DNA from: an uncultured Paracoccaceae bacterium
GTDB lineage: Bacteria > Pseudomonadota > Alphaproteobacteria > Rhodobacterales > Rhodobacteraceae
NCBI GenBank assembly: GCA_947494445.1
Contig: CANLVD010000002.1
Coordinates: forward strand, 124,001-188,000
DNA length: 64,000 bases
Reading direction: 5' to 3'
Shown here: one piece after another, positions 1-8,781 of the stretch
Numbering within the stretch: the first letter of the stretch is position 1
How the letters are laid out: every line of letters begins with the position of its first letter
Notes under the pieces: generated by a model
Databases searched by the model: none
The model's input: the letters and a program-made list of their open reading frames with translations, nothing else
Told to the model about the DNA's origin: nothing
Made by a program: the position numbers and the translations under genes

Positions 1-593
1 CCGCCTTCGGGACCGATGAGGATCGCCCACTTGCCTTTGGATTGTGTGCTCAGCGCCTCGGCCACCGGCAGGGCTGTCTGACGCTCGTCACAGAACATCA
101 GATGCCGGTCTTCCGGCCAGTCAGACAGCAACCGGTCGAGTTTCCGGACCTCCGCCACCTCGGGCACGAAGGTGCCGCCACATTGCTCGGCAGCCTCGAT
201 GGCATGGGTTTGCAGACGGTCAATGCGCAGCCGCTCCGCGTTGGTGAAACGGGTCATCACCGGCAGGATGCGCGCGGCCCCCATCTCGGCGGCCTTCTCG
301 ACGATGAAATCCGTGCGGGCCTTCTTGATCGGGGCAAAGATCAGCCACAGATCGGGTGGAAGCACAAGCGGTGCGGTTTGCGCCCGGCACACGGCCAGCA
401 CATTGCGTTTGGATGCTTTCAGGATTTCTGCCGCGAATTCCCCGTCCCGGCCGTTGAAGACCGCGATCACATCGCCCACGCCCTTGCGCATGACGTTGAC
501 GAGGTAATTGGCCTGCGCGCTCAGCTCCAGCGCGGCATCTGGCCCCAGGTCTGCGTCAACAAAGAGCCTGATTTTTGGTCTGATCTCTGGCAT
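1..593 (-). CDS. rsmE: 16S rRNA (uracil-1498-N3)-methyltransferase RsmE (3' end outside window)
   Basis: RsmE methylates U1498 of 16S rRNA with SAM as donor. Reading the minus strand from an ATG at 593 gives an open frame to base 1 with no stop, so the C-terminal part lies beyond the window. The N-terminal PUA-like part (RLFVDADLG, then NVMRKGVGD), the LIFAPIKKARTDFIVEKAAE segment and the terminal IGPEGG motif of the SPOUT-fold methyltransferase are all visible. A strong ribosome site, GGAGGAG, sits just upstream of the ATG. The gene is divergent from ubiA with only 10 bases between the two start codons, so the promoters must overlap coding sequence. Family assignment is secure from the motifs; the gene is partial only because the window begins inside it. 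Confidence 0.93.
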   Translation of the reverse strand, partial: MPEIRPKIRLFVDADLGPDAALELSAQANYLVNVMRKGVGDVIAVFNGRDGEFAAEILKASKRNVLAVCRAQTAPLVLPPDLWLIFAPIKKARTDFIVEKAAEMGAARILPVMTRFTNAERLRIDRLQTHAIEAAEQCGGTFVPEVAEVRKLDRLLSDWPEDRHLMFCDERQTALPVAEALSTQSKGKWAILIGPEG

Positions 594-603
594 AACTCCT
601 CCC

Positions 604-1587
604 ATGAGCACCGAGATGTCGCATGATCTGCCCCCCGATGGAAGAGTGGCCGATGCCACCGATCTGAACTGGGTGGACCGGTTCGCCCCGAAGGTGACCC
701 GGCCCTATCTGCGCCTGTCGCGCGCGGACCGTCCTGCGGGCACATGGCTGTTGCTGATCCCTTGCTGGTGGGGGCTGGCGCTGGCTGTCCTCAATCAGGG
801 CGGAACGCCGGGTCTGGGTGAGCTGTGGATCGCGCTGGGCTGCGGGCTGGGTGCGTTTCTGATGCGCGGTGCCGGGTGCACGTGGAATGATCTGGCGGAT
901 CACGACATTGATGCAGGTGTTGCCCGGACCCGGTCGCGGCCTTTGCCATCGGGTCAGGCAACGCGCGCTCAGGCCAAGATCTGGCTGGTGGTGCAGGCGC
1001 TTCTGGCGCTTGGAATTCTGCTGAGTTTCAATCCGGTGGCCATCGCCCTTGGCGTGCTGGCGCTGCTGCCGGTGGCGGTCTATCCCTTCGCCAAGCGGTT
1101 CACTTGGTGGCCGCAGGTGTTTCTGGGCCTTGCCTTCAACTGGGGCGCGCTTCTTGCCTGGGCCGCAGTGACGGGTTCGATCTCGCTCGCGCCTGTGCTT
1201 CTCTATCTCGGCGGCATCGCATGGACGCTTTTCTATGATACGATCTATGCCCATCAGGACAAGGAGGACGACGCGCTGATCGGGGTCAAGTCGACCGCGC
1301 GTCTGTTCGGCGCAGCCACGGGAAAATGGCTGTTCGTGTTTCTGGTCCTGTCGGTTTTGCTGATCGCATCGGCGGTGATCCGCGCAGTCCTGCCCGTGGG
1401 CCCGATCCCGCTTTTGCTGGCTTTGGCAGGCGCTTGGGGCTTTGGCTGGCATCTGGCCTGGCAAATGCGGCGTCTGGACATTGATAACCCAGATATGTGC
1501 ATGCGCATTTTCCGTTCCAACCGGGATGCGGGGCTGATTGTCGTGCTCGCGTTTTGTGTCGCAATGTTACCGCAGGTGTTGTCTTGA
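604..1587 (+). CDS. ubiA: 4-hydroxybenzoate polyprenyltransferase
   Basis: An integral membrane prenyltransferase that joins the polyprenyl chain to 4-hydroxybenzoate, the first membrane step of ubiquinone synthesis. About 327 residues, the usual length. The first Asp-rich motif (CTWNDLADHDIDAGVARTRS, near residue 95) and the second (YDTIYAHQDKEDD, near residue 205), which bind the prenyl diphosphate through Mg2+, are both intact, with about eight hydrophobic segments between and after them. Two in-frame ATGs at 604 and 616 are possible starts and neither has a clear Shine-Dalgarno site. Starts further upstream would run into rsmE on the other strand and were rejected. Confidence 0.95.
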   Translation: MSTEMSHDLPPDGRVADATDLNWVDRFAPKVTRPYLRLSRADRPAGTWLLLIPCWWGLALAVLNQGGTPGLGELWIALGCGLGAFLMRGAGCTWNDLADHDIDAGVARTRSRPLPSGQATRAQAKIWLVVQALLALGILLSFNPVAIALGVLALLPVAVYPFAKRFTWWPQVFLGLAFNWGALLAWAAVTGSISLAPVLLYLGGIAWTLFYDTIYAHQDKEDDALIGVKSTARLFGAATGKWLFVFLVLSVLLIASAVIRAVLPVGPIPLLLALAGAWGFGWHLAWQMRRLDIDNPDMCMRIFRSNRDAGLIVVLAFCVAMLPQVLS

Positions 1588-1657
1588 ACCCTGCCGGGGT
1601 TTGCGCGTAGTGTCCGCCAACCTGACGGCCTCGTCGTCGTGACCGGACCATGAACAG

Positions 1658-3805
1658 ATGCAACCCACCAACCTGATCTTTGCAGCAATCGCAGCCCTTG
1701 GCGCTGCTTTTGGGGCATGGTGGGTGGCAGGACAGGCCGTTGGACACCTCGAAGAGAGTACGCAGGCCAGCCTGCAAACGGCCCTTGCCGAGAGTGGCGA
1801 CGGTTGGGTCGAGATCGAACCCGATGGGCTGATCGTGCATTTGACCGGCACAGCGCCGGACGAGACTGCGCGCCTGCGCGTTCTGGAAACACTGGGCCGC
1901 GAAATCAATGGCGCGCGCCTGCGTGACAAGATGATCATCCGCCGGGTCGAAGCCGTCGAAGAGATTGCCTTCTCATTGCAGATCCTGCGCAATGGCGACC
2001 GCGTTTCGCTGATCGGGCTGGTGCCCGACAGTCTGGACACACAGCGGATCGGGCGTCTGAGCAGCGATCCTGCAGTGACCGAGATGCTGGAAACTGTTGA
2101 CCGTCCGGCACCGGATGGCTGGCAGGATACGCTGAATTACGCGCTGGATCTGGCAGAGCAGCTGGAGCAGTCGAAGCTGGACATCATGCCCGGTGAAGTG
2201 GCGGTTGCGGCCTTTGTCGAGGATGCAGAGACCCGCGACCGGCTGACGGAAGACGTGGTTGCCGCAGCGCCTGAAGGCGTGGTCGTGCGTGCTGATATCA
2301 CCTCTCCCCGGCCTGTGATCACGCCGTTCCGCTTTGCCCTGACCCTGCGCGATGGACGCGCTGTGCTGAGCGATTGTGCGGCTGAGACCACGAATGGGGC
2401 CGAACGTATCCAGGCCGCACTTCTGCCATTGCTTGAAGAAGCACCCTGCAAGATCGGGCTTGGGGCGCCGTCAGAGGGCTGGGCAGATGCGGTGGTTGCT
2501 GGCATCACGGCGCTGAAAGATGCAGGCGGCGGGCGGCTGGTGGTCAACAATGCCGAGATCACATATCGCGCGCCCAAGGGTCTTGATATGGAGCGGTTCG
2601 AGGAAATCCGGGAGGCGTTTCTGGACGCACTGCCACCGCTTTATTCGCTCGATTGTATTCCTCCGCCGCAGGAGGTCGTCTCCGAAGATGGTCAGATCAC
2701 TGCCGCACCGCGCTTTGCCGCGGAACGGCTTGTGGATGGCCGGGTCGCAATCTCCGGCGTGGTTGCCGATCAGACCAGTTTCGAGGCCGTTCTGGGGTTT
2801 GCTCAGGCCAAATTCGGCTTTGACCAGATCGAGAACGGGATGAGCCTTTCAGAGACTGTGCCTGAGGCCTGGCCTCAGCAGATCCTTGGTGCGCTCGACG
2901 CGCTGTCACTTCTCCATGACGGCAAGTTTCAACTGACCGAGGACGGGCTTGATCTGGATGGGGTTGCCCGCTCGGACGCAATCCCGGACGAGGTCCGCCG
3001 CCTGCTGGCGCGCGCCATGCCCAAGGGCAATGCGATGGACCTTCAGCTTGAGGTCGATACGACCATTTTGCCACCGGTCACAATGCTGACCTCCTCGCCT
3101 GAAATTCACGCGGCCTGTGCCGGACAGATCAGCGACATGCTGGAACTGTCGCAATTCGTCTTTGCCCCCGGTTCTGCCGAGATCGAGGACATCTCGACCA
3201 CACTTGTGGATGACATTGCTGCGGTGCTGGAAAACTGCCCGGGTGCGCGGTTCGAAGTAGCAGGTCACACGGACAGCCAGGGACGCGAAAGCTCGAACAT
3301 GGCGCTCAGCCAGCGGCGTGCGGATGCGGTTGTCGATGCGATGCTGGAAAAGGACCTCACACGGGTGTTTCTCAGTGCACGAGGCTATGGCGAAGAACAA
3401 CCCATTGCCGACAACCAGACCGAAGAGGGACGCGCGCGCAACCGCCGCATCGCCTTCACGCTGATCGAACAGGACAGCGACGGGGAAGAAGAAGATCAGG
3501 CCGAGACGAACGCGACCGGGACAGAGGAAACCGCCGCAGTTGATCCGGAGGCCGAGACATCACCTGATCTGACGGCGACACCGGTCGGAGAAGATGCCTC
3601 TGACGCAGAACCCGAAGCCAGCCCATCAGCCGATGCGCCTGAGGCTGACACCCAGTCGCTGACACAGGCCCCGGCCCCTGAACTTGGCTCGGGCGAGGAT
3701 CCGGCGACCGAAGTGCCCGTGTTCCGCACGACGCCGGACATCACTCCACGACCCCGCCCCCAAAGCCTTCCGCAAATCGAGGATGCGAGCAATGGACAGA
3801 ACTGA
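1658..3805 (+). CDS. OmpA-family envelope protein with BON-like repeats
   Basis: A 715-residue envelope protein. It opens with a short N-terminus and a hydrophobic segment (about residues 5-27) acting as signal or anchor. The body (about 40-490) shows BON-like stretches with the recurrent pattern of strands ending in GLVPD, GVVAD or similar. An OmpA C-terminal peptidoglycan-binding domain follows at about 500-605: FAPGSAEIED, then AGHTDSQGRESSNMALSQRR and a terminal ARNRRIAF, which carry the residues that bind diaminopimelate. The last 100 residues are a low-complexity Glu/Asp/Ala/Pro-rich tail ending in proline-arginine patches. It probably tethers the envelope to peptidoglycan. Its 3' end overlaps the next gene by 14 bases, so the two are likely co-expressed. 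Confidence 0.85.
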   Translation: MQPTNLIFAAIAALGAAFGAWWVAGQAVGHLEESTQASLQTALAESGDGWVEIEPDGLIVHLTGTAPDETARLRVLETLGREINGARLRDKMIIRRVEAVEEIAFSLQILRNGDRVSLIGLVPDSLDTQRIGRLSSDPAVTEMLETVDRPAPDGWQDTLNYALDLAEQLEQSKLDIMPGEVAVAAFVEDAETRDRLTEDVVAAAPEGVVVRADITSPRPVITPFRFALTLRDGRAVLSDCAAETTNGAERIQAALLPLLEEAPCKIGLGAPSEGWADAVVAGITALKDAGGGRLVVNNAEITYRAPKGLDMERFEEIREAFLDALPPLYSLDCIPPPQEVVSEDGQITAAPRFAAERLVDGRVAISGVVADQTSFEAVLGFAQAKFGFDQIENGMSLSETVPEAWPQQILGALDALSLLHDGKFQLTEDGLDLDGVARSDAIPDEVRRLLARAMPKGNAMDLQLEVDTTILPPVTMLTSSPEIHAACAGQISDMLELSQFVFAPGSAEIEDISTTLVDDIAAVLENCPGARFEVAGHTDSQGRESSNMALSQRRADAVVDAMLEKDLTRVFLSARGYGEEQPIADNQTEEGRARNRRIAFTLIEQDSDGEEEDQAETNATGTEETAAVDPEAETSPDLTATPVGEDASDAEPEASPSADAPEADTQSLTQAPAPELGSGEDPATEVPVFRTTPDITPRPRPQSLPQIEDASNGQN

Positions 3806-4109
3806 CCTTTCCCTCGTGATCGCAGGTGCGCTTCTGGCCGCCGTGCTGATCGGCTGGTGCCTGCACTGGGTCTACAGCCTGCTGACGCGCGCGCCCGCAG
3901 CCGCGCCACTGGATGAAAACTCGCTTGTGGCCGCTCTGCAGGAGGCCGAACGCAGCCGGGATGAGGCCATTGACCGCATGGAAAGCGTCGAGCGTGATCT
4001 GTCCAACCGCCTGACCCAATCCCAGGCCGAATTGAGTGCCGCAATGGACGGTCTGGGGGCCGCGCGGCGCGAGGCTGAAGAACTCAGAGCACAGATGAGC
4101 GCGGGTTAG
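3792..4109 (+). CDS. small membrane-anchored coiled-coil protein
   Basis: A 105-residue protein with one N-terminal membrane segment (LSLVIAGALLAAVLIGWCLHWVY) followed by a charged, heptad-rich region (about residues 45-103) predicted by eye to be a coiled coil. No catalytic motif is visible. The ATG at 3792 lies inside the end of the OmpA-family gene (14-base overlap), which argues for translational coupling and a shared envelope role. I do not recognise a named family; function unknown. Confidence 0.75.
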   Translation: MDRTDLSLVIAGALLAAVLIGWCLHWVYSLLTRAPAAAPLDENSLVAALQEAERSRDEAIDRMESVERDLSNRLTQSQAELSAAMDGLGAARREAEELRAQMSAG

Positions 4110-4205
4110 CGCGTCTGACAAAACAGCCACGACCTCTTGCGTCACTTAACGCGGTGAAACCCTTTACGTCTGTATGCTGAGCGAGTCAGCTTTACGCGTG
4201 ACGCT

Positions 4206-4661
4206 TCAGCTCTTGGTCCAGCGGCTCAGGGCCTGCTCATCGCTTTCACGCGCATCGACCCATTGTGCACCTGTTGCCCCATGTTCCTTCTTCCAGAACG
4301 GCGCCCGGGATTTCAGGTAATCCATCAGAAATTCCGCCGCTTCAAAGGCCGCATGACGATGGGGGGAGGCCGTGGCGACCAGCACGATCTGGTCACCGGG
4401 TGCAAGCGGGCCGTGACGATGGATGATCAGGGCGTCCTGCAAAGGCCAGCGCTCATGGGCCTCGCTCACGATCTGCTCCAGCGCACGCTCGGTCATGCCG
4501 GGGTAATGCTCCAGCTCCATTTCCGTGACGGGTCCGGATTTTGCCATGTCGCGCACCAGCCCAGTGAAGGTGACCAGAGCCCCGATGTCGCTGCGCCCTG
4601 CCCGCATGGTGGCAAGCTCTGCCGAAAGATCGAAATCCTGGGTCTGAACGCGCACCGACAC
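4206..4661 (-). CDS. moaE: molybdopterin synthase catalytic subunit
   Basis: Large subunit of molybdopterin synthase, which inserts two sulfurs carried by MoaD into precursor Z (cyclic pyranopterin monophosphate). The 151 residues match the family length. The signature near the C-terminus (MDYLKSRAPFWKKEH) carries the conserved lysines of the active site, and the RHGPLAPGDQIVLVATASPHR segment is typical. It lies 6 bases after moaD, last in the uvrC-pgsA-moaD-moaE run. The following 96 bases before the convergent upstream gene show no convincing terminator. Confidence 0.95.
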   Translation of the reverse strand: MSVRVQTQDFDLSAELATMRAGRSDIGALVTFTGLVRDMAKSGPVTEMELEHYPGMTERALEQIVSEAHERWPLQDALIIHRHGPLAPGDQIVLVATASPHRHAAFEAAEFLMDYLKSRAPFWKKEHGATGAQWVDARESDEQALSRWTKS

Positions 4662-4667
4662 CGGAAA

Positions 4668-4916
4668 TCAGCCCCCCGTCATCGGTGGAAAGAAGGCCAC
4701 CTCGCGCACGCCCTCAAGGGATGCATCGAGCCCCGTCAGTTCCTGATCAAGCGCCACCCGGATGGCGGACATATCGGCAAAGGCAAGGGCATAGCGTGGC
4801 TCGCGGGCGCGCAGCTCATCGACCAGATCAGCCACGGTCGCGGCATTTGTGTCCACCGTTTCGCGCGGCAGACCAATACGCTCACGCACCCAGGCGAAGT
4901 AGATCACATCCATCAC
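4668..4916 (-). CDS. moaD: molybdopterin synthase sulfur carrier subunit
   Basis: Small ubiquitin-like subunit of molybdopterin synthase, 82 residues. Its C-terminal Gly-Gly (FFPPMTGG) is the site of thiocarboxylation by MoeB and inserts into the MoaE active site. The start codon overlaps the stop codon of pgsA by 4 bases (ATGA), so translation is coupled to the upstream phospholipid gene, a gene order common in alphaproteobacteria. Confidence 0.94.
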   Translation of the reverse strand: MMDVIYFAWVRERIGLPRETVDTNAATVADLVDELRAREPRYALAFADMSAIRVALDQELTGLDASLEGVREVAFFPPMTGG

Positions 4917-5581
4917 CGCTCTCCTTCACGCAAATAGGGCTTTGCCTTGCTGAAATAATCCCAGCCGGTGACCGCAGTCAGGGCACCGGCAATCCAGATC
5001 AGGATGATGCCTGCTTGCGTTGCCATCTCGTAGCGCCAGACCAATGGCTTCAGGCCCAGCGTGTCTGCGGCCTCACCCGTGAGGATCTGCTCCAGCACGA
5101 AAGGATCGGACGTGTAGTACAACCCTTCGTAATCATACTGGAAAATGCCTGCCAGAAACAGAAACGGGATCGCGATCATCTGCAGGGTGGTTTTCCACTT
5201 GGCAAGCTTGGTGACCTTCAACCGGCCCGCATCCGCCCCCAGATATTCCCGCAGGCCCGAGACGAACACCTCACGAAACAGGATCACCATGACCGGCAGG
5301 ATGATCAGCGGGTTCAGACCGCTCAGGCCCAGAATAACGCTGAGCGAAATCACCACCATCGCCTTGTCGGCAATCGGGTCGAGCATCGCCCCGAACCGGC
5401 TTTCCTGTCCCCATTTGCGAGCCAGATAGCCATCCAGAAAATCGGTCAATGCCGCTGTCACGAACAGGAACAGCGCCAGCCAGTCCGCATAGGGACGGGC
5501 AAATGCGATGAACACCAGTCCGACGCCGGGGGCTGCCAGCAGGCGAAACACGGTCAGGATATTTGGCAGGTTGCCGGTCAC
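4913..5581 (-). CDS. pgsA: CDP-diacylglycerol--glycerol-3-phosphate 3-phosphatidyltransferase
   Basis: An inner-membrane enzyme making phosphatidylglycerophosphate, the committed step to phosphatidylglycerol and cardiolipin. The CDP-alcohol phosphotransferase motif D-G-x2-A-R-x8-G-x3-D-x3-D is intact (DGYLARKWGQESRFGAMLDP), and several hydrophobic helices surround it. The start is uncertain: the conserved N-terminus (NLPNILTVFRLLAAPGVG) begins close to a GTG at 5581, preceded by GGAG at a rather long spacing. The only in-frame ATG is at 5659 and would add 26 residues of unlike composition. The product is about 222 residues from the GTG. Confidence 0.9.
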   Translation of the reverse strand: MTGNLPNILTVFRLLAAPGVGLVFIAFARPYADWLALFLFVTAALTDFLDGYLARKWGQESRFGAMLDPIADKAMVVISLSVILGLSGLNPLIILPVMVILFREVFVSGLREYLGADAGRLKVTKLAKWKTTLQMIAIPFLFLAGIFQYDYEGLYYTSDPFVLEQILTGEAADTLGLKPLVWRYEMATQAGIILIWIAGALTAVTGWDYFSKAKPYLREGER

Positions 5582-5689
5582 AGGTTCAGTCACTCCAACT
5601 CGAAATCGTCTGGTCTTTATCACGGCCCCGACGCGGCTTTTCAAGCACTCGGCAGACAAAGAGGTCGCTTTGTGTGCGCTCGCTTCAAC

Positions 5690-5718
5690 TTCTTGGTAAA
5701 AATATCCCCGCCGGAGGC
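5690..5718. repeat. short intergenic repeat, copy 1
   Basis: A CTTCTTGGTAAAAATATCCCC stretch followed by GCCGGAGGC lies between uvrC and pgsA. It resembles the CTTCGATTTTCCAAAAATACTC element found at three other gene ends here (14976-15002, 39656-39680, 58443-58472). This copy is the most diverged and carries the GCCGGAGGC extension. What it does is unknown. Confidence 0.45.
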
Positions 5719-5728
5719 ATCCGGACTG

Positions 5729-7669
5729 TCATTCAGGTGCTGCGGTTTCGTGAAAATGCCCATAGATCGCCTCGGCCATCTGGTCCGAGATGCCCTCAAC
5801 GCTGCGCAAATCCGCAAGCCCTGCCCGGCTGACCGCCTTGGCGGAGCCGAAATGGGCCAGAAGCGCACGTTTGCGTGCAGCCCCCACGCCCGCGATTTCG
5901 TCCAGCGGCGTTGCCGTCAGCGCCTTGGCGCGTTTTGCCCGGTGCGTGCCGATGGCAAAGCGGTGCGCCTCGTCGCGCAAACGCTGCACGAAATAGAGAA
6001 CCGGATCGCGGTGCGGCAGGGCAAAGGGGCGCGCGGCACCGGGGCGATAGAACTCTTCCTTGCCTGCATCCCGGTCCACACCTTTGGCCACGCCAAGGAC
6101 CGCGACGTCAGCGACACCCATTTCCGCCATCACCTCCGCCACGGCCGAGATCTGACCCGCACCGCCGTCGATCAGCACCAGATCGGGCCACAGCCCCGAG
6201 GTGCGATCTGGATCTTCTTTCAGCAGCCGGGTGAAACGGCGCTCCAGCACCTCTTTCATCATCCCGAAATCATCGCCCGGTGTCAGACTTTCGGACTTGA
6301 TGTTGAACTTGCGGTAGCTGGATTTCAGGAACCCTTCGGGGCCAGCAACAATCATCGCACCAACCGCATGAGCGCCCTGAATATGGGAGTTGTCATAGAC
6401 CTCGATCCGCTCGGGTGTGGCATCCAGCCCGAAGGCCTCCGCCATGCCGCGCAGCAGCTTCGCCTGCGATGCGGTCTCGGCCATTCGGCGGCCCAAGGCC
6501 TCGCGCGCATTGCGCACGGCACTGGCGACCAGTCCCGATTTCTCACCCCTCTGCGGCACGAGGATTTCGACCTTGCGGCCCAGTTTCAGGCTCAGCGCTT
6601 CGGTCAGCAGATCGTCATTGTCCACCGGGTGGGACAGCAGCAACTGCCGGGCAGGCGTCTTGTTGGAATAAAACTGTGCGATGAACCCCTCAAGAATTTC
6701 ACCGGCCTCGGCGCCCGTGCCGGTGCGTGGGAAATACGCCCGGTTGCCCCAGTTCTGGTTTGAGCGGATGAAGAAGATCTGCACGCAGGCCTGTCCTTCA
6801 TCCTCATGCAGGGCGATGATATCGGCCTCTTCCACGCCTGCGGGATTGATCCCCTGCTGGGTGGAGACCTGCGCCATGGCCCTGATCCGGTCACGCAAGG
6901 CGGCCGCACGCTCAAACGCCATATCAGCCGAGGCCTGTGCCATCTCGGCTGCCAACTGGTCTTGCACCTTGGTGGATTTGCCACGCAGGAACCGGGTCGC
7001 ATCATCGACCAGATCGCCATAGCCATCCTCCGAGATCAGGCCAACACAGGGCGCCGAGCAGCGTTTGATCTGGTATTGCAGACAGGGTCGTGTGCGACTT
7101 TCGAACATCGCATCCGAGCAGTTGCGCAACAGGAATGCCTTTTGCAACTGATTGAGGGTCCGGTTGACCGCCCCGGCAGAGGCAAACGGGCCGAAATACG
7201 TCCCCTTGGCCGATTTCGCACCCCGGTGCTTTCGGATCTGCGGAAAGCCGTGATCGCCGGTTACCAGAATGTTGGGAAAGCTCTTGTCGTCGCGCAGCAA
7301 CACGTTGTAGCGCGGCTTCAGCTGCTTGATCAGGTTCTGTTCCAGAAGCAGTGCTTCGGTCTCGGTTTCGGTGGACAGAAACATCATCGAGGCCGTGGCC
7401 GAGATCATCCGCCCGATCCGCGCCGAATGCCCCGTGGGCTTGGCGTAACTTGCCACACGTTTCTTCAGACTGCGGGCCTTGCCGACGTAAAGAACGGCAC
7501 CGTCGCGATCGAGCATCCGGTAGACACCCGGACCGTTTCCCAGCGCCTTGAGGTAGCCGTGAATGACCTTATGGCCGGTTTTCGGCGTGTCCTCACTGCT
7601 CAGCGCCTCGGTTCCGCTGCCAAGGATGTTATGGGCGTCTGGCTCTGTCATCTTCCCTGTATCGCTCAT
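5729..7669 (-). CDS. uvrC: excinuclease ABC subunit C
   Basis: UvrC makes both incisions around a bulky DNA lesion after UvrA and UvrB loading. At 646 residues it is full length. The GIY-YIG nuclease domain is at about 45-125 ([20 protein letters not shown]), followed by a UVR UvrB-contact motif near 225-255. The RNase H-like second nuclease region includes [15 protein letters not shown] and [10 protein letters not shown], and a C-terminal helix-hairpin-helix pair ends the protein ([18 protein letters not shown]). About 30 extra N-terminal residues precede the usual start of homology, so a later start cannot be excluded. First gene of the uvrC-pgsA-moaD-moaE run; no SOS box was seen upstream. 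Confidence 0.96.
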   Translation of the reverse strand: MSDTGKMTEPDAHNILGSGTEALSSEDTPKTGHKVIHGYLKALGNGPGVYRMLDRDGAVLYVGKARSLKKRVASYAKPTGHSARIGRMISATASMMFLSTETETEALLLEQNLIKQLKPRYNVLLRDDKSFPNILVTGDHGFPQIRKHRGAKSAKGTYFGPFASAGAVNRTLNQLQKAFLLRNCSDAMFESRTRPCLQYQIKRCSAPCVGLISEDGYGDLVDDATRFLRGKSTKVQDQLAAEMAQASADMAFERAAALRDRIRAMAQVSTQQGINPAGVEEADIIALHEDEGQACVQIFFIRSNQNWGNRAYFPRTGTGAEAGEILEGFIAQFYSNKTPARQLLLSHPVDNDDLLTEALSLKLGRKVEILVPQRGEKSGLVASAVRNAREALGRRMAETASQAKLLRGMAEAFGLDATPERIEVYDNSHIQGAHAVGAMIVAGPEGFLKSSYRKFNIKSESLTPGDDFGMMKEVLERRFTRLLKEDPDRTSGLWPDLVLIDGGAGQISAVAEVMAEMGVADVAVLGVAKGVDRDAGKEEFYRPGAARPFALPHRDPVLYFVQRLRDEAHRFAIGTHRAKRAKALTATPLDEIAGVGAARKRALLAHFGSAKAVSRAGLADLRSVEGISDQMAEAIYGHFHETAAPE

Positions 7670-7983
7670 CGTCTGATTCTACCCTTGGCTGCGACTTTGG
7701 GCCATCGATTTCAAGACTTATTCTGTCCACCAAATCTGTGGATAACTCGGTGCATAAGCTTGCAGCAACGCAAGATTTCCCTTCAAAACAAGCCTGTTTT
7801 ACTGTTTGCCTAATTTTTAGGCAATTTTGTAACATGCTGATTTTACAATATAAATAAATTCACCTCTGTTAATTTTTTGAAAACATTGGCGAAATCATGA
7901 CAGCTTTGTGAACGCGGCGCTTATCGTGGACAACTGGAGGGTTACAGTCTCATTTTTTGCGGCCGAACTGTAAATCCCGCGGA
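7670..7983. other. 314-base AT-rich intergenic region upstream of uvrC
   Basis: No gene is visible here. The stretch is clearly AT-richer than its surroundings. It holds a perfect DnaA-box-like TGTGGATAA (7737-7745), a hairpin AAAACA-AGCC-TGTTTT (7785-7800) and a perfect inverted repeat TTGCCTAA-TTT-TTAGGCAA (7806-7824). The latter is followed on the plus strand by TTTT, but no plus-strand gene ends here, so terminator function is doubtful. The region most likely holds the uvrC promoter and perhaps the end of the upstream transcript. Confidence 0.5.
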
Positions 7984-8766
7984 TCACTCCACCCCCAGAA
8001 CATCTGGGGTCTGCCAGCCAAGATGCTGGCCTCCGTCAACCGCCAGCATCTGACCGGTGATCGCTGGGTTGTCGAGAAACACGTCCATCGCGCGCACAAT
8101 GTCGGCAGGGTTCGAACCGCGTTCCAGAATGGTCGCACCGCGCTGAGCGGCGAAATGTTCCTCGGTCTGGCGGCCACCGCGCAAGGTTGGCCCCGGTCCG
8201 ATGCCGTTGACCCGGATGTCGGGCGCAAGGCCTTGCGCTGCTGTCCGCGTAAAGGCCCAGAGACCCATTTTTGCCAGCGTGTAGGTCATGAACTCCGGCG
8301 TCAGTTTGTGCACCCGTTGGTCGACCATGTTGATCACACAGGCAGCCGCCACAGGCTCGCCATTCTCATCGCGCATCCCGCGCCGCACCTGCCGGGCAAA
8401 GGCCTGTGTCAACAGGAACGGGGCCTTGAGGTTCGACTTCATGTGCCGGTCCCAGCTTTCCAGCGTGGCGGTTTCAATCGTGTCATGTTCAAAGGTCGAG
8501 GCATTGTTGATCAGAACGCTCAAGGGCCCGCCAATGGCCTCGGACGCGGCACCGATCAGACCCATCACGACTGCATCATCCAGCAGGTCCGCCTGCACCG
8601 TGGCTGCCTTCACGCCGAATGCGCGCGCGTCCTCTGCGGTTTCTTCGGCGGCGTCCCTGCTGCCTGCGTAGTGGATCACGACATTCTGGCCACGTTCGGC
8701 CAGACGCAGGGCCATGGCGCGGCCAAGGCGGCGCGCACCGCCAGTGATCAGGGCTGCATCTTGCAT
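7984..8766 (-). CDS. SDR-family reductase, pteridine reductase-like (FolM type)
   Basis: A 260-residue short-chain dehydrogenase/reductase. The N-terminal cofactor loop reads TGGARRLGRAMA; the Arg after the glycines is the NADPH-preferring form seen in pteridine and dihydromonapterin reductases. NNAS follows at about 87, then the catalytic YTLAK (about 165-169) after VDQRV. The NGIGPGPTLRG segment fits the FolM/PTR1 group. The likely role is reduction of dihydrofolate or dihydromonapterin. Weaker alternative: a general SDR of unknown substrate. It is separated from the antiporter gene by only 15 bases and probably shares its transcript. Confidence 0.8.
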   Translation of the reverse strand: MQDAALITGGARRLGRAMALRLAERGQNVVIHYAGSRDAAEETAEDARAFGVKAATVQADLLDDAVVMGLIGAASEAIGGPLSVLINNASTFEHDTIETATLESWDRHMKSNLKAPFLLTQAFARQVRRGMRDENGEPVAAACVINMVDQRVHKLTPEFMTYTLAKMGLWAFTRTAAQGLAPDIRVNGIGPGPTLRGGRQTEEHFAAQRGATILERGSNPADIVRAMDVFLDNPAITGQMLAVDGGQHLGWQTPDVLGVE

Positions 8767-8781
8767 CTGGTCTCTCCGGTC

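Noticed and set aside
42-626. Plus-strand open frames across the first 600 bases
   Set aside because: They lie antisense to rsmE, whose protein motifs are clear, so they are chance frames of GC-rich DNA.
7806-7828. Inverted repeat with T-run as a terminator
   Set aside because: No plus-strand gene ends here, and on the minus strand the T-run is on the wrong side.
7670-7983. Possible replication origin
   Set aside because: Only one DnaA box and no neighbouring dnaA, hemE or parAB genes.
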